From REEB481 sp964586595 (GTDB lineage Bacteria > Bacteroidota > Bacteroidia > NS11-12g > UBA955): a stretch of 64,000 bases of DNA. The notes beneath the pieces were generated by a model that saw only the letters and a list, made by a program, of their open reading frames with translations, was not told the DNA's origin and did no database searches. The position numbers were made by a program, and so were the translations under genes. Of the stretch, positions 25,191 to 33,365 are shown piece after piece (position 1 is the stretch's first letter; each line of letters opens with the position of its first letter). The stretch spans positions 186,001-250,000 of the forward strand of contig CAZPHB010000001.1 of assembly GCA_964586595.1 (NCBI GenBank). The letters run 5' to 3'.

Positions 25191-27337
25191 CAGAGGAAAT
25201 CGAAAAAATATTGCGAAACTTTCTTGTACAAATGCACCCGATCAGGCCCTATCACATTGTGTTTATGACCGGGGTAAATAAAGTAATCGAGGGCGGCATT
25301 TCTTGACTTCACGGCCTGCGCCACATACAACATGCTGTGTTGCCACAGCACCACATCGTCATCGGTACCGTGAATCATCAACAGGCGTCCATTCAGCTTA
25401 TCGACGTAGCGCAACAGATTGGCTTTCTCGTAACCCTCCTTGTTTTCCTGGGGTTTGTCCATGTAACGCTCGGTGTACATGATTTCGTAATAATTCCAAT
25501 CGATGACCGGACCTCCGGCAACACCCACTTTAAATACGCCGGGATAACGCGACATAAGGCTGGTGGTCATAAATCCGCCGAAGCTCCATCCATGCACGCC
25601 AATACGCGCGGTATCTACAAACGGGAACTGACGGAGGTAGCGTACGCCGGCAAGCTGATCTTCCATTTCTACCGTTCCAAGGTTGCGGAATATGGCACTT
25701 TCAAACTCAAATCCCCGGTTGGCCGAACCGCGGTTATCCAGGGTAAACACGATGAATCCCTGCTGTGCCATGTAGTGCATCCACAAGTTGGCACCGCCCA
25801 GCCATGATTCCGTTACCATCTGCGCATGAGGGCCTCCATACAGATACACCACCACAGGGTATTTTTGTTTGGGGTTGAAGTCGGGAGGATAAATCATCCT
25901 GCTGTGCAGCAGGGTTCCCTGGTTCAGGATGGGAAAAATATCGGTGCGACCCATGCGCATGTCGGCAACAGGATTGGGCGCGGTGAATAAATTCGAACTG
26001 ATGTCGCCGTCGGTTTTAATCACCTGAATCACCCGCGGTGTTTTGCGGTTGCTGTACACATCAATAAACAAGGTATTGTCAGAAGAAGGTTGAATCTGAT
26101 GTACCCCCTGTACCGCGGTAAGTCGCTGCACATTGCCGTTATTCATCTTCGCCGAGTACAGATGTTTTTCAAGTGGAGCATCTTTGGTTGCGGTGAAGTA
26201 AATCAGATCCGTACTCTTGCTGAAGCCGATGAATTCATTCACCATCCAGGGGCCTGAGGTCAATTGCCCAATCAGCTTACCGTCTGTTTGGTACAGATAC
26301 AGGTGATTCCAGCCATCGCGTTCACTATGCCAAATGAATCGGTCTTTATTGTTGGGAAGGAAGATGGGCCCATGTTCCGGCTCCACCCACTTTTCAGAAC
26401 GTTCTTCAAAAAGCACCAGATCCTGTTTGCCGGTAAATGCATCATAACGAATAAGGCGCATGTGGTTTTGCTCCCGATTTACCCAAGCCACGTAGATAAA
26501 TGCATCATCGGGCGACCAGGTGATGTTGGTCAGGTATTGATCGTAAGGTCCGTCGGTTTGCAGGTAATTGAGCTGTCCGGTTTCGGTATCGTACACCCCT
26601 ATGCTCACTGTATGACTGCTGTCGCCGGCACAGGGATAACGCAATTCGGTATGTCCGGCGGGGCGCTTCCCCAAATCATATACCGGATAAGGCGTAACAC
26701 GACGCTCGTCTTGACGGTAAAAAGCCAATCTGGTTCCTGAAGGACTCCAGAATAAGCCTTTGTCAATGCCAAATTCATTGCGGTGTGCTGCTTCACCATA
26801 TACGATGCCATTGCCTCCGTCGTTGGTAATCCGGCGGTCTGAATAACCGGTAACAACGTACAGATTGTTGTTGGCTATCGCAGCGGCATTTAAGGTTTTG
26901 GCTGAAATTTCCCGCGTTTCAGTTCCTTCCGGCAGTACGCGACGGATTTCCACAGCGCGGGTGGTCAAATTATACTGAAGTACTTTTTGATCATAAACAA
27001 ACCACAGGCTTTGTTCCTCTTTCCAATGCAACTCTGGAAATGAGATTATTTTCTTGTTTTCCAGTCCGGTTTCGCCGACCGCCTGCTTCAGCTGCGCCAG
27101 CTGCAAAACAGTATCACTCACGCGGTTGTAGGCATCATAAACAACCAATTTGGGCTGACTGCTGCTGTTCACCACATAAGACAATTTTGACGTTCCGGGA
27201 ATCCAGCGAAGCTGCGCCAGTCCTTTGGGTGCGTATGCAGGACTAAAAGCATCTTCGATGCTGAAGTTTCGGGTTTGGGAATGTGCACTTGCCGCGGCAA
27301 GGAACAACAGACTGCAAAACGACAGGGTTTTGTACAT
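25190..27337 (-). CDS. Dipeptidyl peptidase IV (S9B family)
   Basis: Serine exopeptidase that removes X-Pro dipeptides, 715 residues with signal peptide (MYKTLSFCSLLFLAAASAHSQ). Residues about 35-470 form the eight-blade propeller and the C-terminal 240 the alpha/beta hydrolase. The catalytic triad is Ser585 (GWSFGGFMT), Asp660 (HGTDDDVV) and probably His691 (PGHKHNV). The frame extends further upstream, but the ATG at 27337 gives the signal peptide. It is divergent from dapD across 46 bases that hold a palindromic promoter-like CAAATTTG. The protein is probably periplasmic or surface-exposed. Confidence 0.93.
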   Translation of the reverse strand: MYKTLSFCSLLFLAAASAHSQTRNFSIEDAFSPAYAPKGLAQLRWIPGTSKLSYVVNSSSQPKLVVYDAYNRVSDTVLQLAQLKQAVGETGLENKKIISFPELHWKEEQSLWFVYDQKVLQYNLTTRAVEIRRVLPEGTETREISAKTLNAAAIANNNLYVVTGYSDRRITNDGGNGIVYGEAAHRNEFGIDKGLFWSPSGTRLAFYRQDERRVTPYPVYDLGKRPAGHTELRYPCAGDSSHTVSIGVYDTETGQLNYLQTDGPYDQYLTNITWSPDDAFIYVAWVNREQNHMRLIRYDAFTGKQDLVLFEERSEKWVEPEHGPIFLPNNKDRFIWHSERDGWNHLYLYQTDGKLIGQLTSGPWMVNEFIGFSKSTDLIYFTATKDAPLEKHLYSAKMNNGNVQRLTAVQGVHQIQPSSDNTLFIDVYSNRKTPRVIQVIKTDGDISSNLFTAPNPVADMRMGRTDIFPILNQGTLLHSRMIYPPDFNPKQKYPVVVYLYGGPHAQMVTESWLGGANLWMHYMAQQGFIVFTLDNRGSANRGFEFESAIFRNLGTVEMEDQLAGVRYLRQFPFVDTARIGVHGWSFGGFMTTSLMSRYPGVFKVGVAGGPVIDWNYYEIMYTERYMDKPQENKEGYEKANLLRYVDKLNGRLLMIHGTDDDVVLWQHSMLYVAQAVKSRNAALDYFIYPGHKHNVIGPDRVHLYKKVSQYFFDFL

Positions 27338-27358
27338 TGGAATTTGTAAAAGCGTTCG

Positions 27359-27366
27359 CAAATTTG
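27359..27366. promoter_or_regulatory. Palindromic -7-like box CAAATTTG between divergent genes
   Basis: CAAATTTG reads the same on both strands and differs from TAnnTTTG by one base in each direction. It lies 17 bases before the dapD ATG and 21 bases before the dipeptidyl peptidase ATG. Confidence 0.35.
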
Positions 27367-27383
27367 CCATAAATATTGAGCCA

Positions 27384-28199
27384 ATGCAAAACCTCGAGGA
27401 ATTGATCACCAGGGTATGGGAAGAGCGTAGTTTACTGGAACAGGAAGCGGTGCGCCACGCCATTCGGGAAACCATTTCCATGCTTGACTCCGGAAGTCTG
27501 AGGGTAGCAGAACCTATGGCTGACGGAAGCTGGAAGGTAAATGACTGGGTAAAGAAGGCAGTCATTATGTACTTTCCCATCAGCGGGATGCAGACCATGC
27601 ATGCCGGTCCGATGGAATTCCACGACAAGCTTCCGCTGAAAACAGGATACGAAGCCCTGGGCGTGCGTGTAGTTCCTCATGCTGTGGCCCGTCATGGTGC
27701 GTATTTAGCTCCTGGTGTCATCATGATGCCATCGTATGTAAACATCGGCGCCTGGGTTGGATCAGGAACCATGGTGGACACCTGGGCTACGGTTGGCAGC
27801 TGTGCACAAATCGGAAGAAACGTTCATCTGAGCGGTGGAGTGGGCATTGGCGGGGTTCTGGAACCTGTTCAGGCTGCTCCCGTCATTATCGAAGACGGAT
27901 GTTTTGTCGGATCGCGTTGCATTGTGGTAGAAGGAGTTCATGTAGGTAGTGAAGCTGTTCTGGGCGCAGGCCTGACCCTGACCATGAGCACGCACATCAT
28001 TGACGCCAACAGTGGCGAAGAACTCCCCAAAGGATATATTCCTCCCCGCAGCGTAGTTATACCGGGGAATTACAAGAAAGATTTCCCCGGAGGAACCTTT
28101 TACGTTCCCTGCGCATTGATCATCGGACAGCGCAAAGCCTCTACCGATTTAAAAACCAGCCTTAACGACGCCCTGAGGGATTACGGCGTATCTGCCTGA
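27384..28199 (+). CDS. dapD: 2,3,4,5-tetrahydropyridine-2,6-dicarboxylate N-succinyltransferase
   Basis: DapD makes N-succinyl-L-2-amino-6-oxopimelate in the succinylase branch of lysine/diaminopimelate synthesis. The protein has 271 residues; normal length. The left-handed beta-helix of hexapeptide repeats spans about residues 110-220 (VNIGAWVGSGTMVDTWATVGSCAQIG, IIEDGCFVGSRCIVVEGVHVGSEAVLGAG). The start is ATG 27384 (MQNLEELITRVWEER). The glycosyltransferase follows 3 bases after the stop. Confidence 0.96.
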   Translation: MQNLEELITRVWEERSLLEQEAVRHAIRETISMLDSGSLRVAEPMADGSWKVNDWVKKAVIMYFPISGMQTMHAGPMEFHDKLPLKTGYEALGVRVVPHAVARHGAYLAPGVIMMPSYVNIGAWVGSGTMVDTWATVGSCAQIGRNVHLSGGVGIGGVLEPVQAAPVIIEDGCFVGSRCIVVEGVHVGSEAVLGAGLTLTMSTHIIDANSGEELPKGYIPPRSVVIPGNYKKDFPGGTFYVPCALIIGQRKASTDLKTSLNDALRDYGVSA

Positions 28200-28202
28200 A
28201 TT

Positions 28203-29285
28203 GTGCGCATCGCCTTCGACGCCAAACGATATTTCTTTAACCGCACAGGACTGGGCAACTATTCTCGTCGCTGGGTGCAATTATTGGCCGGGCGCAGCGC
28301 GGGAAACGATATCTTATTGTGCACACCCAAAAAACCGGAACCAATACCTGTTCTGCCTCCACAGTGCAGGCTGTTGGGCCCTGAACAATTTGCCTTGGGC
28401 TATCGCGCGTGGTTTATTGGAACGCAACTCAATAAACAATCCGTAGATCTGTACCATGGACTGAGCAACGAATTGCCATTTTCTGCTTCATCCATGCGCT
28501 GTCGCAAGCTGGTGAGCATCCACGATTTAATCTTCAAACGCTATCCGGGGTTTTACCCCATGCTTGACCGCATGATTTACGACATCAAAAGTCGTTTTGC
28601 CTGTAAGCATGCGGATTTGATCATTGCCACCAGCGAAACAACAGCTGCGGATATTCAGACTTTTTACGGCATTCCTGCCGCACGGATCAGGGTCGTTTAT
28701 CAGGATGTGGCACCGGAATTTTTCCAATTACCACAAAGCGTTCAGCCCCGATTGCTTGATGCGCCCTACTTCCTGTTTGTTTCCAGCTTCACCGAAAGGA
28801 AAAACCATGCGTTGCTGATTGAAGCCCTGCACCGCATCCACAAGCAAACCGCACATCATTTGGTACTTGCCGGTGCACACGGGCCCACACTGGAAATCTG
28901 CAGGCGGCTGGCACAGTCATTGGGCATTGGGGCGCGTGTACATTTTTTTCCAAACATTGACCAGAAATCGTTGATGCAACTATACCGCCATGCAGACGGA
29001 TTTCTGCTGCCCTCTTCGTTTGAAGGTTTTGGGATTCCGCTGGCAGAAGCCATGGCGGCAGGCGTTCCAAGCGCGGCCAGTGACATTTCAGTTTTCCGGG
29101 AAGTTGGGCGCGATGCCTGTTTGTATTTCCACGCTGGCGATCGAGATGCTGCCGCAGAATCCATGCTGCGCCTGCTGATGCCCGAGCAGCGTGCACAGTT
29201 GCTGCCCAGGATGAGGCAGGCATCGGAGTTATTCAGCGCCGATACACTTTGGCAGCAGGTCAAAGATATTTACGGGCTTGCCTGA
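28203..29285 (+). CDS. Glycosyltransferase, GT4 family
   Basis: Glycosyltransferase of 360 residues with the GT-B fold. The N-terminal half starts MRIAFDAKRYFFNRTGLGNYSR, matching mannosyl/glycosyl transferases that act on polysaccharide or lipid carriers. The C-terminal nucleotide-sugar half has SSFTERKNH and the E-x7-E motif in SSFEGFGIPLAEAMAAG. The start is GTG at 28203, three bases after the dapD stop. The acceptor is unknown; cotranscription with dapD suggests expression with envelope precursor synthesis. Confidence 0.9.
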   Translation: MRIAFDAKRYFFNRTGLGNYSRRWVQLLAGRSAGNDILLCTPKKPEPIPVLPPQCRLLGPEQFALGYRAWFIGTQLNKQSVDLYHGLSNELPFSASSMRCRKLVSIHDLIFKRYPGFYPMLDRMIYDIKSRFACKHADLIIATSETTAADIQTFYGIPAARIRVVYQDVAPEFFQLPQSVQPRLLDAPYFLFVSSFTERKNHALLIEALHRIHKQTAHHLVLAGAHGPTLEICRRLAQSLGIGARVHFFPNIDQKSLMQLYRHADGFLLPSSFEGFGIPLAEAMAAGVPSAASDISVFREVGRDACLYFHAGDRDAAAESMLRLLMPEQRAQLLPRMRQASELFSADTLWQQVKDIYGLA

Positions 29286-29321
29286 ATCTGTGTACAAGAT
29301 GTCCAAAAACAGCAGCGCCGC

Positions 29322-29337
29322 GTGGCCTAAAGGCCAC
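29322..29337 (+). terminator. Hairpin between the glycosyltransferase gene and purH
   Basis: Stem GTGGCC / GGCCAC with loop TAAA. There is no strong T-run after it, so it could be a weak terminator for the upstream operon or a leader structure. It lies 10 bases before the purH -7 box. Confidence 0.4.
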
Positions 29338-29346
29338 TTGCTTCGG

Positions 29347-29354
29347 TAATTTTG
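29347..29354 (+). promoter_or_regulatory. -7 box TAATTTTG for purH
   Basis: Perfect TAnnTTTG, 7 bases before the purH ATG. Confidence 0.55.
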
Positions 29355-29361
29355 CGGACCC

Positions 29362-30861
29362 ATGAGCGCTTTACCCATACGCAGTGCCCTGATTTCCGTT
29401 TTTTACAAAGACGGCATTGATTCCCTTTGCAAAGCACTGCATGCCCAAGGGGTGCAGATTTACAGCACCGGTGGAACTCAAGAATACATTGAAAAATTGG
29501 GCATACAGGTGATTCCGGTGGAAGACGTTACCGGTTTCCCTTCCATCCTGGGTGGCAGGGTTAAAACCCTGCACCCCGCGGTTTTCGGGGGCATCCTGGC
29601 CCGCCGCGACCTGGAAAGCGACCGCCAGGAAATGGAACAACACCAACTCCCCTATGTTGATTTGGTTGTGGTTGACCTCTACCCTTTTGAAGAAACACTG
29701 TCCCAAACCGACGACGCTTCCGCCATCATCGAAAAAATAGATATTGGCGGCATTTCACTGATCCGTGCCGCAGCAAAAAACCATAAATACACCGGCATCA
29801 TTGCTTCCAAAGACGATATTCCCGGCTTTGTAGCGCATTACCTGCAACACAAAGGAACAACCGAAGACTTCCGAAAGGTGCTTGCCGGTAAAGCCTTCAG
29901 CATCAGCAGCAAATACGACGCACTGATTGGCGCGTGGATGCAGGATTCAAATCCCAAAACGCCGCTGCGCTACGGAGAAAACCCACATCAGGAAGCCTGG
30001 TTTGAAGGCGATTTACATGAGTTGTTCGACAAAATCCAGGGCAAGGAACTTTCCTACAACAATCTGTTGGACATTGATGCGGCCGTTCAGCTGATGCACG
30101 ACTTCAGCACAGATTCAGGTATAAGCTTTGCCATTCTGAAACACAACAATGCCTGTGGCATGGCCACCCGTGCTTCAGCTGCCGAAGCCTACCTCAGCGC
30201 TTTGCAGGCCGACCCGGTTTCTGCCTTTGGCGGCATCCTGATATGCAACAGCACCATTGACCTGGCGGCTGCACAGTCTATGAACGATCTGTTTTTTGAA
30301 GTGCTCATCGCACCGGATTTTGCGCCTGAGGCACTGGCGTTGCTGGGCGGAAAGAAAAACCGCATCATCCTGCGCCAAAAAAACGGCAGCTTCCCAACGC
30401 GCATGGTTCGCAGCGCATTAAACGGAATTCTGGTCCAAAAGCGCGATGAAACTGCGGAACAGCGCCATCAGTTTCAGTATGTTACCGAACAGAAACCCGG
30501 CGATGCGCAACAAGCAGACCTGGAATTTGCCATCCGCTTGGTGAAACATACCAAAAGCAACGCCATTGTGCTGGTAAAAAACCGACAACTCCTGGCCAGC
30601 GGAACCGGACAAACAAGCAGGGTTGATGCCTTAGAACAAGCCATTGCCAAAGCCAGGAAATTCGGGTTTGATTTGCACGGCGCGGTGATGGCCAGCGATG
30701 CCTTCTTCCCGTTCCCCGACTGCGTGCAAATTGGCGCGGCCGCCGGAATTTCAGCCATCGCCCAGCCGGGAGGGTCCATCAAGGATTCCGACAGTATTGA
30801 AGCCGCCAATCAGGCACATATTTCGATGGTGCTGACAGGTGTGCGTCATTTCAAACATTAA
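29362..30861 (+). CDS. purH: Bifunctional AICAR transformylase / IMP cyclohydrolase
   Basis: PurH does the last two steps of IMP synthesis. The protein has 499 residues, slightly short of many homologues, but both domains are whole. The IMP cyclohydrolase domain (1-190) has IYSTGGTQEYIEKLG, GGRVKTLHPAVFGGIL and SLIRAAAKNH. The AICAR transformylase domain has RYGENPHQEAWF, KHNNACGMA and VKNRQLLASGTGQTSRVDAL. It is transcribed from its own promoter; mreB follows 114 bases later. Confidence 0.97.
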   Translation: MSALPIRSALISVFYKDGIDSLCKALHAQGVQIYSTGGTQEYIEKLGIQVIPVEDVTGFPSILGGRVKTLHPAVFGGILARRDLESDRQEMEQHQLPYVDLVVVDLYPFEETLSQTDDASAIIEKIDIGGISLIRAAAKNHKYTGIIASKDDIPGFVAHYLQHKGTTEDFRKVLAGKAFSISSKYDALIGAWMQDSNPKTPLRYGENPHQEAWFEGDLHELFDKIQGKELSYNNLLDIDAAVQLMHDFSTDSGISFAILKHNNACGMATRASAAEAYLSALQADPVSAFGGILICNSTIDLAAAQSMNDLFFEVLIAPDFAPEALALLGGKKNRIILRQKNGSFPTRMVRSALNGILVQKRDETAEQRHQFQYVTEQKPGDAQQADLEFAIRLVKHTKSNAIVLVKNRQLLASGTGQTSRVDALEQAIAKARKFGFDLHGAVMASDAFFPFPDCVQIGAAAGISAIAQPGGSIKDSDSIEAANQAHISMVLTGVRHFKH

Positions 30862-30882
30862 CACCCGGGAAAAATCCAGTTT

Positions 30883-30894
30883 CTTTCATGAAAG
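30883..30894. repeat. 12-base perfect palindrome upstream of mreB
   Basis: CTTTCATGAAAG between purH and mreB. It is symmetric with no loop, so a protein-binding site is more likely than a terminator. No regulator is implied. Confidence 0.3.
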
Positions 30895-30920
30895 CACTTA
30901 GGGAATCCGTTCCAAACACA

Positions 30921-30928
30921 TAACTTCG
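30921..30928 (+). promoter_or_regulatory. -7-like box TAACTTCG upstream of mreB
   Basis: One base off TAnnTTTG. It lies 47 bases before the mreB ATG. The same variant (TAAyTTCG) is found before uvrA and sucC. Confidence 0.35.
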
Positions 30929-30975
30929 CAAGTTGTTCAATCAACGCACATTTTAAGGCAAATAGGGGAATACGC

Positions 30976-32001
30976 ATGAGCATTTTCAAATTCCTGACAC
31001 AGGAACTGGCCATAGACTTGGGGACCGCAAATACCCTGATTATTCACAAAGATCGGGTGGTGGTTGACGAGCCTTCCATCATCGCAATGGAAAAATCCAC
31101 CGGTAACGTCATTGCGGTGGGCAAAGAAGCCATGCAGATGTTTGGCAAGGAAAACGAAGGCATCAAGACCATTCGTCCGCTGAAAGACGGTGTCATCGCC
31201 GACTTCCAGGCCGCCGAGCACATGATTCGGGGCATGATCCGGATGATGAACAACAACAAAAGCAGTTTTTCGCCCCAGTTGCGTATGGTTATTTGCATTC
31301 CCTCCGGAATCACAGAAGTGGAGAAGCGCGCGGTGAAAGACAGTGCCGAACGTTCCGGTGCCAAGGAAGTTTACCTGATTCACGAACCCATGGCTGCAGC
31401 CGTTGGCATCGGCATTGATGTCACCGAACCTATGGGCAATATGATCATCGACATTGGCGGAGGAACCACAGAAATTGCGGTAATCGCACTTGGCGGAATT
31501 GTTTGCGACGAAAGCATCCGTGTGGCCGGTGACGAATTTAATCTGGACATTGTAGAGTATATGCGCCGGGAGCACAACCTGTTGATTGGCGAACGCACGG
31601 CCGAAAAAATTAAAATCAACGTAGGCTCAGCCCTTCAGGAACTGGATATGCCCATGGAAGAATATCCGGTTTTTGGCCGCGACCTCATGACTGGCATTCC
31701 AAAGCAAATCAATGTGTCGTACGGCGAGATTGCACGTTCTTTGGACAAATCCATCACCAAAATTGAAGATGCCATTCTGCGCGCGCTGGAAAACACACCA
31801 CCGGAACTTTCTGCAGACATCCTTCAAAGCGGATTGTGGCTGACCGGAGGTGGCGCCTTGCTCCGCGGACTTGACAAACGCCTTTCTCAAAAAACAAAAC
31901 TGTCTGTCCGTGTGGCAGAAGACCCGCTCCGTGCCGTAGTGCGCGGAACAGGAATTGCGCTGAAGAACATTGGAAAATTCAAATTCCTAATGACCGCTTA
32001 A
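30976..32001 (+). CDS. mreB: Rod shape-determining protein MreB
   Basis: Bacterial actin that guides lateral wall synthesis, 341 residues. Actin-fold motifs: LAIDLGTANTLI (phosphate 1), IIDIGGGTTEIAVI (phosphate 2) and LTGGGALLRGLDK (adenosine). It is the first gene of mreB-mreC-mreD-mrdA-rodA, the rod-complex operon. The stop is 16 bases before mreC. Confidence 0.97.
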   Translation: MSIFKFLTQELAIDLGTANTLIIHKDRVVVDEPSIIAMEKSTGNVIAVGKEAMQMFGKENEGIKTIRPLKDGVIADFQAAEHMIRGMIRMMNNNKSSFSPQLRMVICIPSGITEVEKRAVKDSAERSGAKEVYLIHEPMAAAVGIGIDVTEPMGNMIIDIGGGTTEIAVIALGGIVCDESIRVAGDEFNLDIVEYMRREHNLLIGERTAEKIKINVGSALQELDMPMEEYPVFGRDLMTGIPKQINVSYGEIARSLDKSITKIEDAILRALENTPPELSADILQSGLWLTGGGALLRGLDKRLSQKTKLSVRVAEDPLRAVVRGTGIALKNIGKFKFLMTA

Positions 32002-32017
32002 TTGCAAAGGCCTGACC

Positions 32018-32857
32018 ATGAATGTGATCATTCGTTTCATCCAGGCCAATGCTTTTTATTTCTTTTTTGGCCTGCTTCAACTGATTTGCCTGTTGCAGGT
32101 ACTGCGTTTTAATTCCTACCAGAGAACATTTTATTTCAATACCTCCAGAGGAATTGCGGGAACCGTTGTCGCTATGCGACAGGACGTGATTGATTATTTT
32201 TATCTTAAAACCGCCAACGCGGAACTGCTGCGTGAGAATTTAGCACTGCGCAAAAAACTCAGCGAGAACTTCATGCTTCGCGACACTGCTTCGCATCTTG
32301 TGCGCCGTGACAGCGCTGCAGCGGTTCGCTACACATACATCACTGCGAAAGTGGTACAAAACAGCACCAACAGGATGAACAACTTCCTCACCCTGAATGC
32401 CGGATCGGATGCAGGAATAGCACCCGGCATGGCGGTATTGGCTCCAACAGGAATTGTGGGTGTGGTGTTCGATGTTTCTCCCGGATTCAGCCTGGTATTG
32501 AGCGTACTCAATTCCAAATTTCGTGTTTCACCCATGATCAAAGAGCTGGGATTTAGGGAAGGATTTATTTCCTGGGATGGAAAAGACCCGAATTATGTGC
32601 AGCTCAATGGTGTGAATAAATTTGAGAAGCTGAGAAAAGGCCTGAAAATTTACACCAGTCAGTATTCACCCAATTTCCCCGATGGTATTGAAATTGGAAG
32701 CATTGCCGACTTCAGCATACCCGGGAACAGCAGCTTTTATGAAATCAATGTAAAGCTGAGCACTACGTTCTCGCGATTGGGCAGCGTTTACATCGTTAAA
32801 GATATTTATCGGCCGCAGATTGATTCCCTGAACAACCGAATTGAAGCATTTGATTAA
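32018..32857 (+). CDS. mreC: Rod shape-determining protein MreC
   Basis: MreC links the cytoplasmic MreB filaments to periplasmic wall enzymes. The protein has 279 residues. There is an N-terminal membrane anchor (about 12-32), a coiled coil (about 60-90) and the beta-barrel pair with LTLNAGSDAGIAPGMAVLAPTGIVGVV. It overlaps mreD by 17 bases. Confidence 0.93.
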   Translation: MNVIIRFIQANAFYFFFGLLQLICLLQVLRFNSYQRTFYFNTSRGIAGTVVAMRQDVIDYFYLKTANAELLRENLALRKKLSENFMLRDTASHLVRRDSAAAVRYTYITAKVVQNSTNRMNNFLTLNAGSDAGIAPGMAVLAPTGIVGVVFDVSPGFSLVLSVLNSKFRVSPMIKELGFREGFISWDGKDPNYVQLNGVNKFEKLRKGLKIYTSQYSPNFPDGIEIGSIADFSIPGNSSFYEINVKLSTTFSRLGSVYIVKDIYRPQIDSLNNRIEAFD

Positions 32858-33365
32858 GAACCTTTTCAAATACAGCCTTATTGTATTGCTGCTGCTGATG
32901 CTTCAGCTGTTGGTTTTTTCCAGGTTGAACCTTGGGTATATGTTCAAACCCTTCCCATATATCTGGTTCATCTTTTTGCTGCCATTCAGCACCAACAGAT
33001 ATATGTTCCTGTTGTTGGGCTTTGTCACAGGATTCATCCTGGATTTCTTTTCAAACACCTATGGCTTGCATGCTGCAGCAACGACCATGCTGGCCTTTTT
33101 ACGGGTTATCAATGACCGCCGGCTGGACATTGAAACGGCACAGCGCGAAGGATATGACAGACCGAAAATTTCCATGTTGGGCTGGGGGAATTTCCTCTTC
33201 TACATATCAGTGATGAGCTTCATGCATCACACGATGCTGTTTTTATATGAATCCTTTAGATTCAGTTTGTTGCCCCAGATCTTATTGACCGCGTTGCTGA
33301 GCACCGGTGGCACTGTTGCGGCAATCATTTTGCTGGAAGCTGTATTTGCCAAACGTCGATCCTGA
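32841..33365 (+). CDS. mreD: Rod shape-determining protein MreD
   Basis: Hydrophobic protein of 174 residues with five or six membrane segments, in the MreD position between mreC and PBP2. The GFVTGFILDFFSNTYGLHA segment, with its membrane Asp, is typical. The start is TTG at 32841, overlapping mreC by 17 bases; the first internal ATG would delete most of the first membrane helix. Its stop overlaps the PBP2 ATG by 1 base. Confidence 0.88.
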   Translation: MKHLIKNLFKYSLIVLLLLMLQLLVFSRLNLGYMFKPFPYIWFIFLLPFSTNRYMFLLLGFVTGFILDFFSNTYGLHAAATTMLAFLRVINDRRLDIETAQREGYDRPKISMLGWGNFLFYISVMSFMHHTMLFLYESFRFSLLPQILLTALLSTGGTVAAIILLEAVFAKRRS

